Shown piece by piece: positions 1 through 12,836 of a DNA stretch of 64,000 nucleotides (positions are counted from its first letter, which is position 1; each line of letters opens with the position of its first letter). The stretch comes from Clitoria ternatea (lineage: Eukaryota > Streptophyta > Magnoliopsida > Fabales > Fabaceae). The DNA is taken from assembly GCA_037962975.1 (NCBI GenBank), contig CM075675.1, positions 108,340,718 through 108,404,717 on the forward strand, written 5' to 3'. The position numbers were made by a program, and so were the translations under genes. A model generated the notes under the pieces. It did no database searches. It was not told the DNA's origin and was given only the letters and a program-made list of their open reading frames with translations.

Positions 1-211
1 TGATCATCCACCCTGAAATCAGTGAAAACGTGACAGTCAAGTCATAACTACACAAAGATTTTTAGTAAGGCATACATCATCTTCTTGTTAAGCTTCATTG
101 CTCATACTTCCACCTTGACTTTCCTTACCAAGATTCCTAGCAGTTTTAATTTTGAATGAAAACTTGCTAAAATTCTAATAAGCATCTTAGGTCAATTATA
201 GCAGGGCATAC

Positions 212-2654
212 CTCAATGTAAGTAATCCATCCTGTGATCTTTCTAGAAGAGTGGTAGGAACAGAACCTGTAAGCTGGTTGCCTTTTAAATTCCTACCAAA
301 AAATTCATTACTCTTGCATCAGCCATTACCAATATTTAAATATCTATATTGGCCATGCGACCATTATCAAGAGACTTACAAATATTTAAGGGATCTTAAT
401 TCTTCCAAAAATTGAGGCACTGATCCAGTTAAGTTATTGTTGCCCAAGTCCCTGAGTAAAAATAACGTGGTTTCTGTGATGTTAAATATATGATGAAGAA
501 AATAGTCTTATTTAGCATGGAAAATTTTCTTGCGTGTAAAAAGTGTAATGAATGATAACATTTTTGCTCAATTTTCTAGAAGTGTACTTACAAAGATTCC
601 AATAAAGAGAGTTTGGAAATGGTAGGAGCTATTGTTCCACTCAAACTGTTTGAGCTCAAATTCCTATAAAGAAATTGATTTCATATAAACTTGAATATCA
701 TGATATTAATTCATGACAAATATACCTCATTATTCAACTATGACAATTTATATTGAGAGAACAAAAAAATACGACAGTGTATCCAAAACTCACTCACAGT
801 GATACAATTCGAGGAGGAAGTGAAGTGCTATAGTTACATCCTAAGCCCTCCCAAGAGTAATTCTTCGGTTCACATGGATCCCCCACCCAATTCTTTTGAA
901 CTCCATAACTTTCTTTTATGGTTGTCATGGCATCAACTGTGTTTAAATATAATTGAATTCACTTGAAGTCACAATCATTCAAAGCATTAAACATTCACAA
1001 GCAATACCATTGTTCAGTTAGGTTGCACCAAAATTTGTTCTTATTCAAGTATAGCATTAGTTTTGGATGTGAAATTTTAGCAAAGGAAGCATATGATACC
1101 ATCTTGGTCAAATGTCGGAAGTGCATCCAATTGTCTTACAACATAAAGCTCAACTGCATTAAGAATAGGAGGAAGGGTTGAATCCCTTGTCTTGTGCATA
1201 GAAATTTTATGTTCGTTTGCCACCAAAGATTTTGAATTAGAAAGTGTGGTTGCATGCAAGTAGCGCGGTACTACAGATTCAAACAATGGAGATCCATTCC
1301 AGGATATATTGAATTTTCTCTGTTGGGTTTTCTTAAGCTGCTCCACTTCAGCAAAGTACAAGTAGACATAAAATTTCCAATCTGGATCATCTGGGGTCCA
1401 GGAAAATTCCAAAGTATCATTGTCCTTCTTTGGTCTAGCAGCTGTCCTCATGACTTCAAATGGTGCTTTATAGCCATCACCATTAACATCTATTGCTGAG
1501 GAAGTCCTGATAGAATCCCAAGATGAGGAGTTGTAGGGGAACCAAATTCTGTCATAAATATCATCCCCATATCTACCACTTCCATTTATTGATGCAATGT
1601 CCCATCGTTTGAAAAGTAACAGTGAAGCAAAATCCCCAAACTCAGTATCATAAATGGAACTATTAAGTGGTCTAAGTTCCAATCCTGAGATAAAAGGAGT
1701 TCCTGTCCCCTTGTTCACAAGACAAACATTTGTCACCTCTGACTGTGCCTTACTGATTATTTCCGTTGTAACTTCCTCTGAAGCATTTCTAAATTTCACT
1801 GTTGACCAGAAATTGACACCAACATAGAGATCAAACTCAGGTAGTTTGTTTTCTCCATCATAGTTTCCATACAAGAAGGAAGCCCTTATCAAATGTAAAC
1901 TGCCACTTCTTCCAGCTGTTAAGCTGTAACAGTTCCTTTTTCCCTCAGGAAAACTTCTGACATCCGAGAGTGGTTGTGGCAAATTGGGATTTTTTGGGTA
2001 TGCATACTCAGAAGAGATGTTCTTATTAACCCCTGTTTGTATATAGGCTCCATCCGTGCTGTACCTTATGTTACTGGATTCATCTGTGTACTGAAAATTA
2101 TCTGGACCACCACAATCAATACTTATGAAACCTGAAAAGAAAGCCATTTGATTAAGAAATAAATACATGATCCCGTAAAGCTAGCACAGTTGATGCTTGA
2201 TATGAGCATATAAGTGTTGGGAGTAGGGTTGGAACCCTGATTCTCACACTTCTTAATCCATGTCTCTTTTTCCTTTACCGTTATTTCAAAGGATAAAAAA
2301 ACTAGTTTACACTTCAAAATGGGATGAGATTTGCAAAACCCACAAACTCATGGTTGGTTAATTTTCTTGGGAACCCATTAAACACCTCAATTTGAAAGCC
2401 TTCAAAAATAAGAATATGGGTGACTGGAAGAACAAGAAGCCTAACGTTACTATTTACACCTTACATTATTCCATGAATCATGATGATATAGACAAGAACA
2501 GCGACCATTCAGTCCCTTAAGATTTACCTTGGAGAAAAAAAATTTCCATGCTATGAATTAATAATGTTGCAGAAAAATGCTAACCTATTTGTTGCTGCGC
2601 ATGGACTGAAACTGTAACAATCAGTAACAGAAAGCATCCAATCGAACTTGTCAT
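212..2654 (-). CDS. Malectin-like LRR receptor-like kinase, 5' part only (gene runs off the left edge)
   Basis: This is the extracellular half of a plasma-membrane receptor kinase of the LRR-I type. Minus-strand exons: 2654-2585 (start plus a roughly 20-residue hydrophobic signal peptide ending near VHAQ), 2131-1100 (malectin-like domain opening FISIDCGGPD), 936-798 (linker with the conserved GDPC motif, W-x-G-D-P-C), then 663-592, 451-380 and 292-212. The 663-592 and 451-380 exons are each exactly 72 bp and, like the last exon, encode an LRR unit (NLSSNSLSG, DLGNNNLTG, NLKGNQLTG). All junctions are GT-AG and keep the frame. One LRR per exon in the same phase is typical of this family. The transmembrane segment and kinase would lie left of position 1; I could not place an exon in 1-211. 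The ligand is unknown. Relatives act in growth, symbiosis or defence signalling, but nothing here identifies which. Confidence 0.93.
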
Positions 2655-5600
2655 CTCCAGACCAAGAAGACAAACACTATCAAATCCTTTGATGTTACAA
2701 ATTGGCTATGCATATATTGGAGACACTTTTAAGGGCAGAGACCACATAGTATTTCACTTTTCAACTTCTGCAGGAAGGGCATATATGAAAGCAAAGGTTG
2801 CTTACAACAAAACAGTGGGTCAATTGTCAACTTGGATAACAGGCCCAGTGGTTTTGACATAAGCCAACCACTAAACTGAAATATATTTTGTAAAGCATTC
2901 CATCAAATAGAAAACGAGCAGTGCAGAAAACAGTTTGCAACCTTGATTTTTATATTCTACTACACAATTATTTAATATCCTCCAAAAGACTTTTACCAAC
3001 TCAGAAAATTATGCAAAAAATGTGACAGGAATTGGTGCACAAAGTTAATTCAAAGTTGTAATAGAAGCATTATGACATAGACAAGATGAGAAGAAAAGAA
3101 AAAAATAAACACGATAACGCGTAATTAGTGCATTAAACGTACAAATAAAACGATAAAATTGGTGAGGAAAGCATGATAATTAAGTCTAGAGCTAAGCATG
3201 ACCATTTGAGTATAAAAAAAAGAAGACAAATTGTGCATCCATGTCACCTACTTCAAATTTTTTATTAATATACTTTACATAATGAAGAGTTAATAGTGAC
3301 AATTTAAATGTCAAAACTCATCTCAGATAGAACTAATTTGTTGATTTCATCAAACCTATTTAGGCTGATATGTTTACAAACTTATTCTCCAAATTGATGT
3401 CTTCTATAACAGTGGTCTTTCCATTAATATTGTTTCTGTTTCTCTACTTAATATTTTAAAATTGAGATATGTTAAAGGTATTGATTCACAATTTATTGGT
3501 TAAATTATGGTTGACGGTTGAACTGGTAATAATAAAATATATATTTTTAATATAATATATATAATGATTTATTAATAATAAATTAAACTAAATAAAAGTT
3601 AAAAGTCATATAAAAAGAAAAAAATCATAATTGTAAAAAATGTTTATTTCCCTTGTTTAATAATGGGTGTTATAGGAGTAATAACAAATTAAGATCCTGA
3701 TTAAAGATTACAAACGATGAAATTTATAGGAAATGAAAGAATTCAAACGATTAATTACAATCAGGATATTAATCCCTTAATTTCTGCTTCCTAATAAGTA
3801 TTTAATTAATTTGGAATTCTGTTTATCTAATTTAGGAAACAACTCATTTGGCTTGATATTCAACAATAAAATAATCAAAATTAAATATAAATATTTTTAC
3901 ATGAGTCTTCTATTTTAAAAAAATATTTTTAGAAATATTTTCAAAAATTAAGCAAAAAAGTTAAAAAAGTATTTTTTTTCAAAATTGGTCAGTTCAACTC
4001 CAGTTTTGTGTATCAATTTTTAACCATTTTTAAATTTGTGATTTTTCATTATCTAAGCTGTTGGTTATTTGATTTACAATCCAACTAGTTAAACTGACTA
4101 ATTAATTCCATTTTCACACCCTCTTTGATTATAACAGATAGCTAGAGAATACTAATGACAATAGAAAATAAACTAATCACGTGAAGTAATTTGATTTAGA
4201 GCTGTCATTGAAAAAAAGTTTAAGCAAGAAGATGGTATGAAAAAAGAATTATATATTTTGTAAGTTGAAGCCATATGTAATTTCTGTATCGTGTCTTTTG
4301 ATATTAGGATGTAGTGTTAGGTGGGAAACTGTCATCGTTATTTTCTACATTTGTCATTTCAATTCTAATTGCACGATCTTATAAGCAAAGAAATTATGTC
4401 TCATTCAATAGTTTATTGACAAATAGATTCATCCAAAATTTTATACCCTTACTCTCTTTTTTTTAATATTCCACTTCTATCATTTTTTATACCAAGAAAC
4501 ATTTTTATTATGATGGATAGAACAGAACTCTTAAGTTATATATATATGGTTCATGTTCTATATTATATAGATAAATGCTCCACTTCCTTTTTAATTTCTT
4601 TTTAAGTATTCCCTACACAATATAAATTTTTTGTATTCGTAATCATTTATGAGTTAACTCTCCGTTGATAAATACCCTTATGTAACAAAAAAATGGTTAA
4701 TCACTGTTACAATCCCTTATTTGTTTACCCTAAATTCATAACTTTTTTTCTTAATTATTTAGGTTTTTTAAAATGTTTTAATTAAATCCTAATTTATTGT
4801 TTACTAACTCAACTATTAAATATTTGACGTGTCATTGACACTACTAACGTTGTTATTTTACGCGTCAAATAAATGAATATTTGACACGTGAATTCGTCAC
4901 ATTAGTAGGGCTTAAGTCAAAAACATTTAACATGTAAGACGGCGCTACACAATCAACAAATAAAGACATGAACACATATTATCTATTAGTGAATGAAAAT
5001 TTAGAAACTGAAATATTTTAAAATACATAATTTATAATTGATATAAGATCCCACCCGAATAGGTCATTATATGGGTTGTTTCTGATCAAATAATTGGTTT
5101 GTATGAGAAGAGATATCATTAAATTTTAGCATTCTAGGCTTTTTCCCCTTGACATTAATTTTACTTGCTCCAGGGATAAGTTCCATCGCAAGCCTACAAC
5201 CTTATAATTTTAGCTTCTACCCACAATTTATTCATTTAATTCCCTTGAATTGGATGAGTGGATCCATGGAATACTTGCCTTTGGCCTAAAGAAGGGTTTT
5301 CCTCAGTCGATACTTGCAGAACTATAGTTAGCAAGCCTTTTCACATACTGGTTCATATTTGTTTCATGTTTAGCAATCCAAAATAATGTCAAATGCTATC
5401 TTATGGAAAGCAAACATTAGTAACAATCATCACTTATATAAAAAATTTGAATTGAATAGTGGCCGTCCTTCCTACGAGGAATTAATCAAATAAAGATTAA
5501 GATTTTAAAAATTTAAAATTAGATTTTAATTTTTTAAAACTACATTTAATTTAGTGTTTTTTATATAAACAATAAAAAACAAAGTATAAATAGGACTTGT

Positions 5601-5689
5601 ACATGCAAGAAACCTAGAAATCATGAACTATCATGGTGGGAAGACTTTTTTATGTAAAGTGACATTACAACAAAATTAATCATCGTGAT

Positions 5690-6530
5690 TTTGAATTGCC
5701 AAGTTATCCTATGTGAAAAATCGCTTAGCAGTTATAGCTTTAAACTTGTAAGAAAAGCTTTATTTGTAATTTTATCTTGGTGATTTACTAACCAAAAGTG
5801 TTAAAAAATCAGGCTATCTTAACGGTTAACTATTCAAAACTGTCAAAATAACAAATTGGTACCGCCAAGATAACATGTCTTTGATAGCGGTTTATTAATA
5901 AAACCGCAAAACTGTAAGAAAAAAATTTAAAAATAGGCTTTTATAGCATTTCTTATCAGGAGCGCTGAGGAAAAGCTTGTTATTAAAAACCAACTATTTT
6001 TAACGCTAAAATAACATACCTTTCATTTTTTCCGGAATATCACTTTTCTCGGAAAAATCCATAAATATGACTTCTTCCGAAAACTACGCAAAATTTAATA
6101 AGCTTTCTTAGCGGTTTAATGAACGATACCGCTAAGATAAGTTTGCCTTCGATAACGTTTTCATGGCACTTTAATAATAGAGACTGCTAAGCTAATAAGA
6201 CTTTTTAGCTATTTCCATCCTCAATCGCTATAAGCAAGCTTTTTATAGCGGTTCAATAGCGCTTCAAGAACCAAAACCACAAATATAACATACTTTTAGT
6301 AGCGTTTTGCTTTGAAAAACGTTAAATTAACAAGGCTTTTCTTAGCGGTTCACTAACATACACCGCTAAATAACAAGTTTATCTTTACAATTTACTCGTC
6401 AACCGTTAAGATTGGAAGCTTGTCTTAACAAATTTACTCTCTAAGCACTCATAAGCTACATATAATTAAACCTTTCATAACGGTTTACTAATTAAAACTA
6501 CCATTATAACAATCTTATCATCACAATTAG
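5690..6530. repeat. Array of short palindromes built on AGCGGTTTA / ACCGCTAAGATAAC
   Basis: Several imperfect copies of a unit recur in which AGCGGTT or AGCGGTTTA is followed about 10-20 bases later by its complement ACCGCT, often continuing into AAGATAACA and then CTTT. Clear cases are near 5886, 6107, 6247 and 6343. Such hairpin-forming repeats resemble subterminal regions of CACTA-type DNA transposons. The left edge (near 5662) has CATTACAACAAAA, a degenerate match to a CACTA terminus. No transposase is present, so this is probably a non-autonomous or decayed element. Confidence 0.45.
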
Positions 6531-8337
6531 TTAATATGAATAGTTAAAAAATGACCTTTTTTGTTTTTTATTGCTATTTTAATATTTTATATAATTATCA
6601 TATATCATAAGTAAATAAATTACAAGCATTTTGTTATATTCAATTACAATCAAATATACAAACTAATTTCATTACTAAATATTAATGTATGTATATGCAA
6701 ACAACTAATTTTATTAATGACCATATATCTCTTATAATACACAATAATTGAGAACATTGTTGAATCAAAACTACAACCTATACCACTAAGATATCAAGAG
6801 TATGTTTAAGTATGTGTTTATAGAAAGAAGTTATCAGTTGGGTTCGAACTAAGGAAAAAAAACAAAGGAATAATAAAGATCTAAAACCTTGTTGTCTTAA
6901 TCTTTACAATCAAATTTACTACTACATAAAAAAAACTCTTACCCAGGTCAAATTATCCTCAACATACTCCCCTAAGTGTTCCATTTGGCATAAATTCGTA
7001 ATAGATGTTCTCCCTGTTCAAAACCGAATCCCACCAACCTACCACGTATTGTGTTAAACTCTTGAAAACAACTTTACTTTAGTCTTGTGATGTTAATAAT
7101 AATAATACATGAATATGCAGATGATATATAACTTTTGAATACAAGTATACTGAATAATTACTAAATGGTCTACCTAAGCCAATGGCTCTCTCTACACGCT
7201 TCTTTTGCAAAATCTCATATGCAATTAGAACCCGGAATGTGTTGCTAATTGCTATCCTAATATTATTTTCAGTTACAAATTACTATTATGAACGTAAAAT
7301 TATCCTTATAAAATTTTAAATTAATTACGTTTATAATTAGGGAAATCTTAGGGGTAGGATGCCATAGCCCCCTAAGAATAGTGGCACAGTAACACCACAC
7401 ACTCCACTAATAGGATAAACCATGCATGTGACCCTCATTTCTTCTAATAACTCACTACAGTACCCTTCAAATCCAAGTCATATACTATGTAGCACGAGTA
7501 TGGCGTGAAAACGCCATAAAAATTATAAAATTTTTACATATTACTACTAAATAAATTTGTTTATATCAAAATACATAAAAACATCCATACAAAAACAGCC
7601 TATATAACTAAAATAACTAACAAAATAATCAGCCCTATCAATTTAATCAAATAATCATCCTCATTCAAGCAAAGCAAATATTTGCCAATAGACTACAAGC
7701 TTGGCTTAAAGCACTGAGAAATTCTCGTCGCGGTTGGGGGTTTTGGTGGAGCGACGAAGCCATGGCCAAGGAAGACACGAACCCAACTTTATCTATTGCC
7801 ATTCTACTATTGAATTTAACAATTTTTTTTTTATATTTCGCAACTAATAAAAAGGTAGTTATTCGTAGTATTGTATTAATTATTATAGTGAATGTGATTT
7901 TTCTTTACATATATAAAAATATTAAATATTTTAAAAATTGAATACTTAAGATCATAATTTATTATTGTTTTGAATTTTAAGTTTATTAGTGCTAAAAATC
8001 CATTTTCAAATAATAAAGTATACATATTATGAACACTTATTTTCAGTTTGAAAAGTGAGATGCATACCAATAATGTAAAGGATAAGTGAAAATCAATAAA
8101 TTCAGAAGCTTAGTTGTCATTCTCTATGACTAAATTACTTTAGAAAATCTTGTTAGGATTTTCTGAACAATAATAAGAAGGAATCATGATAAATTATTTG
8201 TGAATGGAAAAGTGAAATTTCTTGCTAACATCTTGTGTGATGTAGGAATCAGTAGAGTTGATTCTTTTTAACTATGTTTAGTTCAAACATATTAACACTT
8301 CTATTACTGTATTTAGTGTTTGATTCACATGTTTTAA

Positions 8338-8344
<7 letters not shown>

Positions 8345-8393
<49 letters not shown>
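8345..8393. repeat. (TA)n microsatellite
   Basis: About 24 uninterrupted TA dinucleotides follow a short TG-rich run. No other function is visible. Confidence 0.95.
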
Positions 8394-8397
<4 letters not shown>

Positions 8398-8924
8398 TGC
8401 GTGTATAATTAATATTTAAGTGTTAAAAACGTTTTAGGTCTTTAAGTTTTAGTGTAAAATTGTTTAATTTTTATGTCTACTTTTTTTTATTGTATTTGAT
8501 CCTTGTGTTCTAAAATTAAAATGACACTACTTCCTAAGATAGCGCATTTTGTGTAGTTCACATTTTTTTTTCTCAGTTTTTGTTGTCTTTTTTTTTTTTT
8601 GTTTTGCTTTATTTGCATATGTTGGATAGTTATAACTTATGTCAGTAGGTGGATGAAGTGCATGTTACAAAAGTTACGAGGGAGGATTATTTTTAGTTGA
8701 TGGAACTTATGAACGAATAAATATAGATCTTAAAGTAGACTTAGAGATTGAAAACAATTATGCCTCATAGCTTTTGTAATACGTGTTTTATCTATATTGG
8801 AATTGTTTGTCCGGTGTAAAAAAGTGGAGAAAACCCTAGAAGATGAAAAAAAAACATTATCTCAAGAAATTGGTCATTCTATTTTTGAAATAAAAAATAC
8901 TTTTAGATATAAGTATAATAAAGG

Positions 8925-9905
8925 TTTAATTATATTTTTGATCACTGAAAAGTTATTGAGTTTTAACATTAATTCCTATATTTTTATTATTGTTTGCTAA
9001 GAAAGATTTAAATATTTGTCATAAGTCCCTATCATTAATGTTTCTTGTTAATTGATGACGTGTCATTAACACATCATTAGTCAACAAAACATTAATGACA
9101 AACACTCTAATATTTACAATAATAATATCGGAAAACATTTTATAGGGACTAGTGACAAAACTAGAAAAGTTTTTAAGGTGTTTTTCATTGTGACTCGACA
9201 CGTGTAAATAAAACTGTATATCCTATGGGCTTTTCCCCCCTCTTGAGCGTGGCAAATACTTGTAATAATTAGGAACAGGGATACGATGACGTGACTAAGT
9301 TCGACCTAGTTTCTTCTATCACATAAAGTCATCACCTTGTATGCTCATATTAACAAAACAACAAGAAAGAATAACTATCACTAAGGAAGTTTGTTTAAAC
9401 GAATTAGAGTTTCATTAATAATTGGATTGATAATAATAAATAATAAAATAAAATCAATTATCTCGGTACAATTTGTTATATAAAAGTTTTTAATTAATTA
9501 GTTTTAATATTATTGAAACAAATTTATTTATCGTGTGAACTAAAATACTATTATAATTACTATGCTTGGGTGGAAGGAAAAGGTTGGGCTAGGTGGATAG
9601 AAGGATGAGTTTTTTGATGAAGAAAAAGTGAGTAAGTGAGGTCTATACTTCGTTATGCATATTTACTCTAATTTTGGTAAGGAAAACAAAAGTATTTTTA
9701 TATTTTTTTAATGACTTATATAAAAGAAAGAGGTAGTACAACTTTTGATTTTACAATTATATAAAATTTGACTTAATTATGTTTAGTTCCTATAAATTTT
9801 TTATTTAGTATTAATTTTTAAAGGATATAAATATTTGTCATAGCTCTTACTCTTAATGTTTTATTTATTAATGGATGATGTGACAATAATTTTATAAAGA
9901 GTATG
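8925..9905. repeat. Two diverged copies of a dispersed repeat
   Basis: The stretches at about 8925-9090 and 9770-9905 share the same order of motifs: TTTAATTATAT or TTAATTATGTTT, then ATAAATATTTGTCATA, then CTTAATGTTT, ending around a TGATGACGTG or GGATGATGTG sequence. A weaker cousin may lie near 4770-4925. They look like old copies of a small mobile repeat. Ends and target duplications could not be fixed by eye. Confidence 0.4.
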
Positions 9906-10030
9906 AACAAAACATTAAATTGAAATGTTAAAATAGAATAAAGAAATAAAACTATTTTGACCTAAAACAATTATCTTTACGTCTGATCCTCCCTAAATTT
10001 GAACATGAAGTGCAAACTTCACTTAACCAT

Positions 10031-10038
10031 TTTCCCGC
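10031..10038 (+). promoter_or_regulatory. E2F-type site upstream of MND1
   Basis: TTTCCCGC, continuing into CAAAA, matches the plant E2F consensus TTTSSCGC. It lies about 70 bp upstream of the MND1 start codon, where E2F sites of S-phase genes usually occur. The match is seen directly; that E2F drives MND1 here is inference. Confidence 0.5.
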
Positions 10039-10104
10039 CAAAATCAAAAGAATCGCGATTCTAGAATTTTCCTCGTCACACCGCCGCAGCCGGAGACCGT
10101 CGCA

Positions 10105-12836
10105 ATGGTAACCTCTCTCCGATTCTGCCTAAGCTCATTCTGTTAATTTCACTCGTTTCGCTATTTTGATTAATCGCTTCATTTACTTTTGATTAATGCT
10201 GTTTTCGGAACAAACTTAAACCATATGAGAATGATAAGATGGTATGGGAGAGTTTCGTTGATTCGATTCGCTAAAAAAAATTGAACCCTATCGTCGGAAT
10301 TGCTTGCTTCAAATAGCTTGCTCTAAATTTTCAACTAATTTGTTCCCCCGGATCTCAGGAATGGTCCACAGCACCCCCACCGTCCTTCATTCTAGGCAAA
10401 GAATCGGGATGCCTTATGTGTATAAATGGCCATGAAGCATCCTGATGATAGGATTAAGTGACACATTTGAGCTAATAAATCCTAATCTCTGGAGTAGTTC
10501 TCTAGGTTTTCTGTGTATCTTAGCTTAGTGTGAACATTTTGAGTACCCAATAGAATTTCTGCAAATAGAAATGAAATTTGGTTGTTGATGGCTTTCTTTG
10601 GTGCAGTCGAAGAAAAGGGGTCTCTCACTGGAGGAGAAGCGTGAGAAGATGCTTCAAATCTTTTACGAGTCTCAAGACTTCTTCCTGGTTACTTCCAACA
10701 TTTACCAATTTGTTTTCACTTAGAAGAAGATTAATACTGTCTGTATTTTCAATCTTATAATTTATTGGCCGATTTATGTGCTGTTATTTTTTTTTTTAAT
10801 TTTGTTGTTTTCATCAGCTGAAGGAGCTTGAAAAAATGGGTCCCAAGAAGGGTGTCATTGCTCAGTCTGTGAAAGATGTTGTCCAAAGTTTAGTGGATGA
10901 TGACCTTGTTTCCAGAGATAAGATAGGAACTTCTGTAAGTTAACATCCGAATCTGTGATGCTTGATCCCTTTTCTAGTGTGGTTGTTCTAACATGAGTAA
11001 TTTTATACAAAATAAAAATATATAAAGAGAAAAAATTTCATTTAAAATTAATGTTAATATAGTCTTCTTGTGATTTCCAATGTAACTCTGACACAATTTT
11101 GAATAAAAACTTTTTCTTTTTCTAATTGGAAGATGCTAATCTCTAGAGAATTTTTATTAGAGAATTTCCCTTTGGATTCCTCAAACAATGTCTTTAATGT
11201 ATTGGTTAATATGACTCTTTTTGTTTTCTTTATCCTGTGCAACTTTACAGATATTAAAAAAACTGTTCTAGTATTATCCTTAGGAATGTTTGACATGACA
11301 TTGTTAGTCTGAGAAATTTGACAAAGATATAGGAAAGATTTTCTTGCCGGGTTTCTTTCACTAATTAATTAATGCTCTGAAATTTGCCTCTCAGGTATAC
11401 TTCTGGAGTCTACCTAGCTGTGCTGGTAACCAGGTGAAGTTCTATTTGATAAAGCTCCACTGTGCTGTCATGTTGATAAATTGGTCACTGCACTTACCCT
11501 CTGTAGTATGTTGATACAATCTAATTACAACATTGTGATTTGTGAACTCAATGCACAGCTTAGGAATGTGCACCGTAAACTTGATTCGGATCTGCAAAGT
11601 GGTAAGAAGCGGTATGCGCAACTTGTTGACCAATGCGAGGAACTAAAGAAGGGGCGAGAGGAATCTGTGAGTTATAACCCCTCTCTTCCTAGATTCCAAA
11701 TTTCTTTGATTTTGTAGCAACAAGATGCCTGGTCGTCATATATCCATTATTGCATTTTCAATAGGATGAACGAGAGGAGGCCCTTGCAGATCTAAAATCC
11801 GTTGAGCTAAAGCATAACGGTTTGAAGGTTGGCTTATGGATTACTTGCTAGTGATGCATTAAGTGTGATCAGTGATGTCAGTTTTGTAATGGTCAAATAC
11901 ATTTTCAGGATGAATTGGCAAAGTATAGAGATAACGATCCTGCTGCCTTTGAAGCAATGAGTTAATAAATTCTTATTTCTTTCTTTATACAATACTTTAC
12001 ATTGGTATAGTTTTGGAGTTGGAATGCTGATGCTGAGATATTAATTTTGGCAGAGGAAGCAATTGAAGTTGCCCATGCATCTGCCAACAGATGGACAGGT
12101 TCTACTTTTGTTTTCGTTCTCATTTTTTTCCCTGTATGCAATTTTGTCTTAGGAGGGGAGAAATGAAGTGTCTCGCATCATGAAATGTCACATTCACACT
12201 ATCACAGTGATGCATGTTCGGGGGGGGGGGGGGGGGGGGGGGGGTGGTGGTGGCAAGAATTATATAAATATTATTTGCAAGCCATATACTTGCAAATAAT
12301 ACTAAGGTTATATACAATGGTAAGTTCATGAAATAGGGAAAGACAATTAAGTACAAATTATGGTACTGATAGCTCAAAATATTTAACTGCATGGTGCCTA
12401 TATTATGCTAACAACACATATAATCTCTATGTGTTTCCAAAAAATCTCTGCAGACAACATTTTCACCCTGAGGCAATGGTGTTCAAACAACTTCCCTGAG
12501 GCTAAGGAACAACTTGAAAATATGTACAAGGAGGTCTGTCATTTTAGTTCTATGTGCAATCCTCATCTAGTTGTTAGAGCTTCTTTAGCTGTCAACTAGT
12601 TACTTGAATGGAATGATAAAACTTGGTGATTTTAGCAAGTTAACCACTTCAAATATTCTTTTCTGCATCTTCTCAGCTAAAACATAGCCTTCTCTGATGC
12701 CATTAAAGCTATTGTTCCCATCCTTCTTTTTCCTCTTATATATCTTGCACTGTGAGTCTCCATGTAGGTTGGTATAACAGATGATTTTGACTATTTGGAG
12801 CTATCGCCTATCCCACTCAAAGCAGTCGCTGATTAA
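10105..12836 (+). CDS. MND1: Meiotic nuclear division protein 1 homologue
   Basis: The product is the partner of HOP2. The HOP2-MND1 complex helps DMC1 and RAD51 carry out strand invasion in meiotic recombination, in the nucleus. Ten exons join cleanly: 10105-10107 (start codon only), 10607-10687, 10818-10934, 11395-11433, 11559-11666, 11765-11827, 11909-11960, 12054-12098, 12454-12533, 12768-12836. The product is 218 residues; Arabidopsis MND1, from memory, is about 230. The N-terminus (SKKRGLSLEEKREKMLQIF) and the following winged-helix region to about residue 80 match the family closely, including YFWSLPSCAGNQ. A charged coiled-coil region follows, then SANRWTDNIFTLRQWCSNNF near the C-terminus. 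All introns are GT-AG. The first coding exon consists only of ATG, so gene finders can easily miss it. The gene looks intact. Confidence 0.95.
12220..12244 (+). repeat. Run of 25 G inside MND1 intron 8
   Basis: An uninterrupted run of 25 guanines, followed by TGGTGGTGG, lies in the intron between 12098 and 12454 on the sense strand. The length may be unstable in sequencing or in the genome. The run could form a G-quadruplex in DNA or pre-mRNA. Confidence 0.9.

Larger units (their letters stand above)
2655..10030. other. Intergenic DNA, AT-rich with dispersed repeats
   Basis: No gene is supported here; the open frames are short and unlike any family I recognise. It holds a palindrome array (5690-6530), a TA microsatellite (8345-8393) and a pair of related repeat copies (about 8925-9090 and 9770-9905), listed separately. 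Fragments resembling the AACCGGTT-type dispersed repeat occur near 3500-3530 and 3985-4110. A small GC-richer stretch at 7720-7790 has no recognisable coding content. Confidence 0.6.

Noticed and set aside
1..211. Further exon of the receptor kinase at the left edge
   Set aside because: I looked for the next LRR or transmembrane exon on the minus strand and found no frame with acceptable splice sites; it probably lies outside the window.
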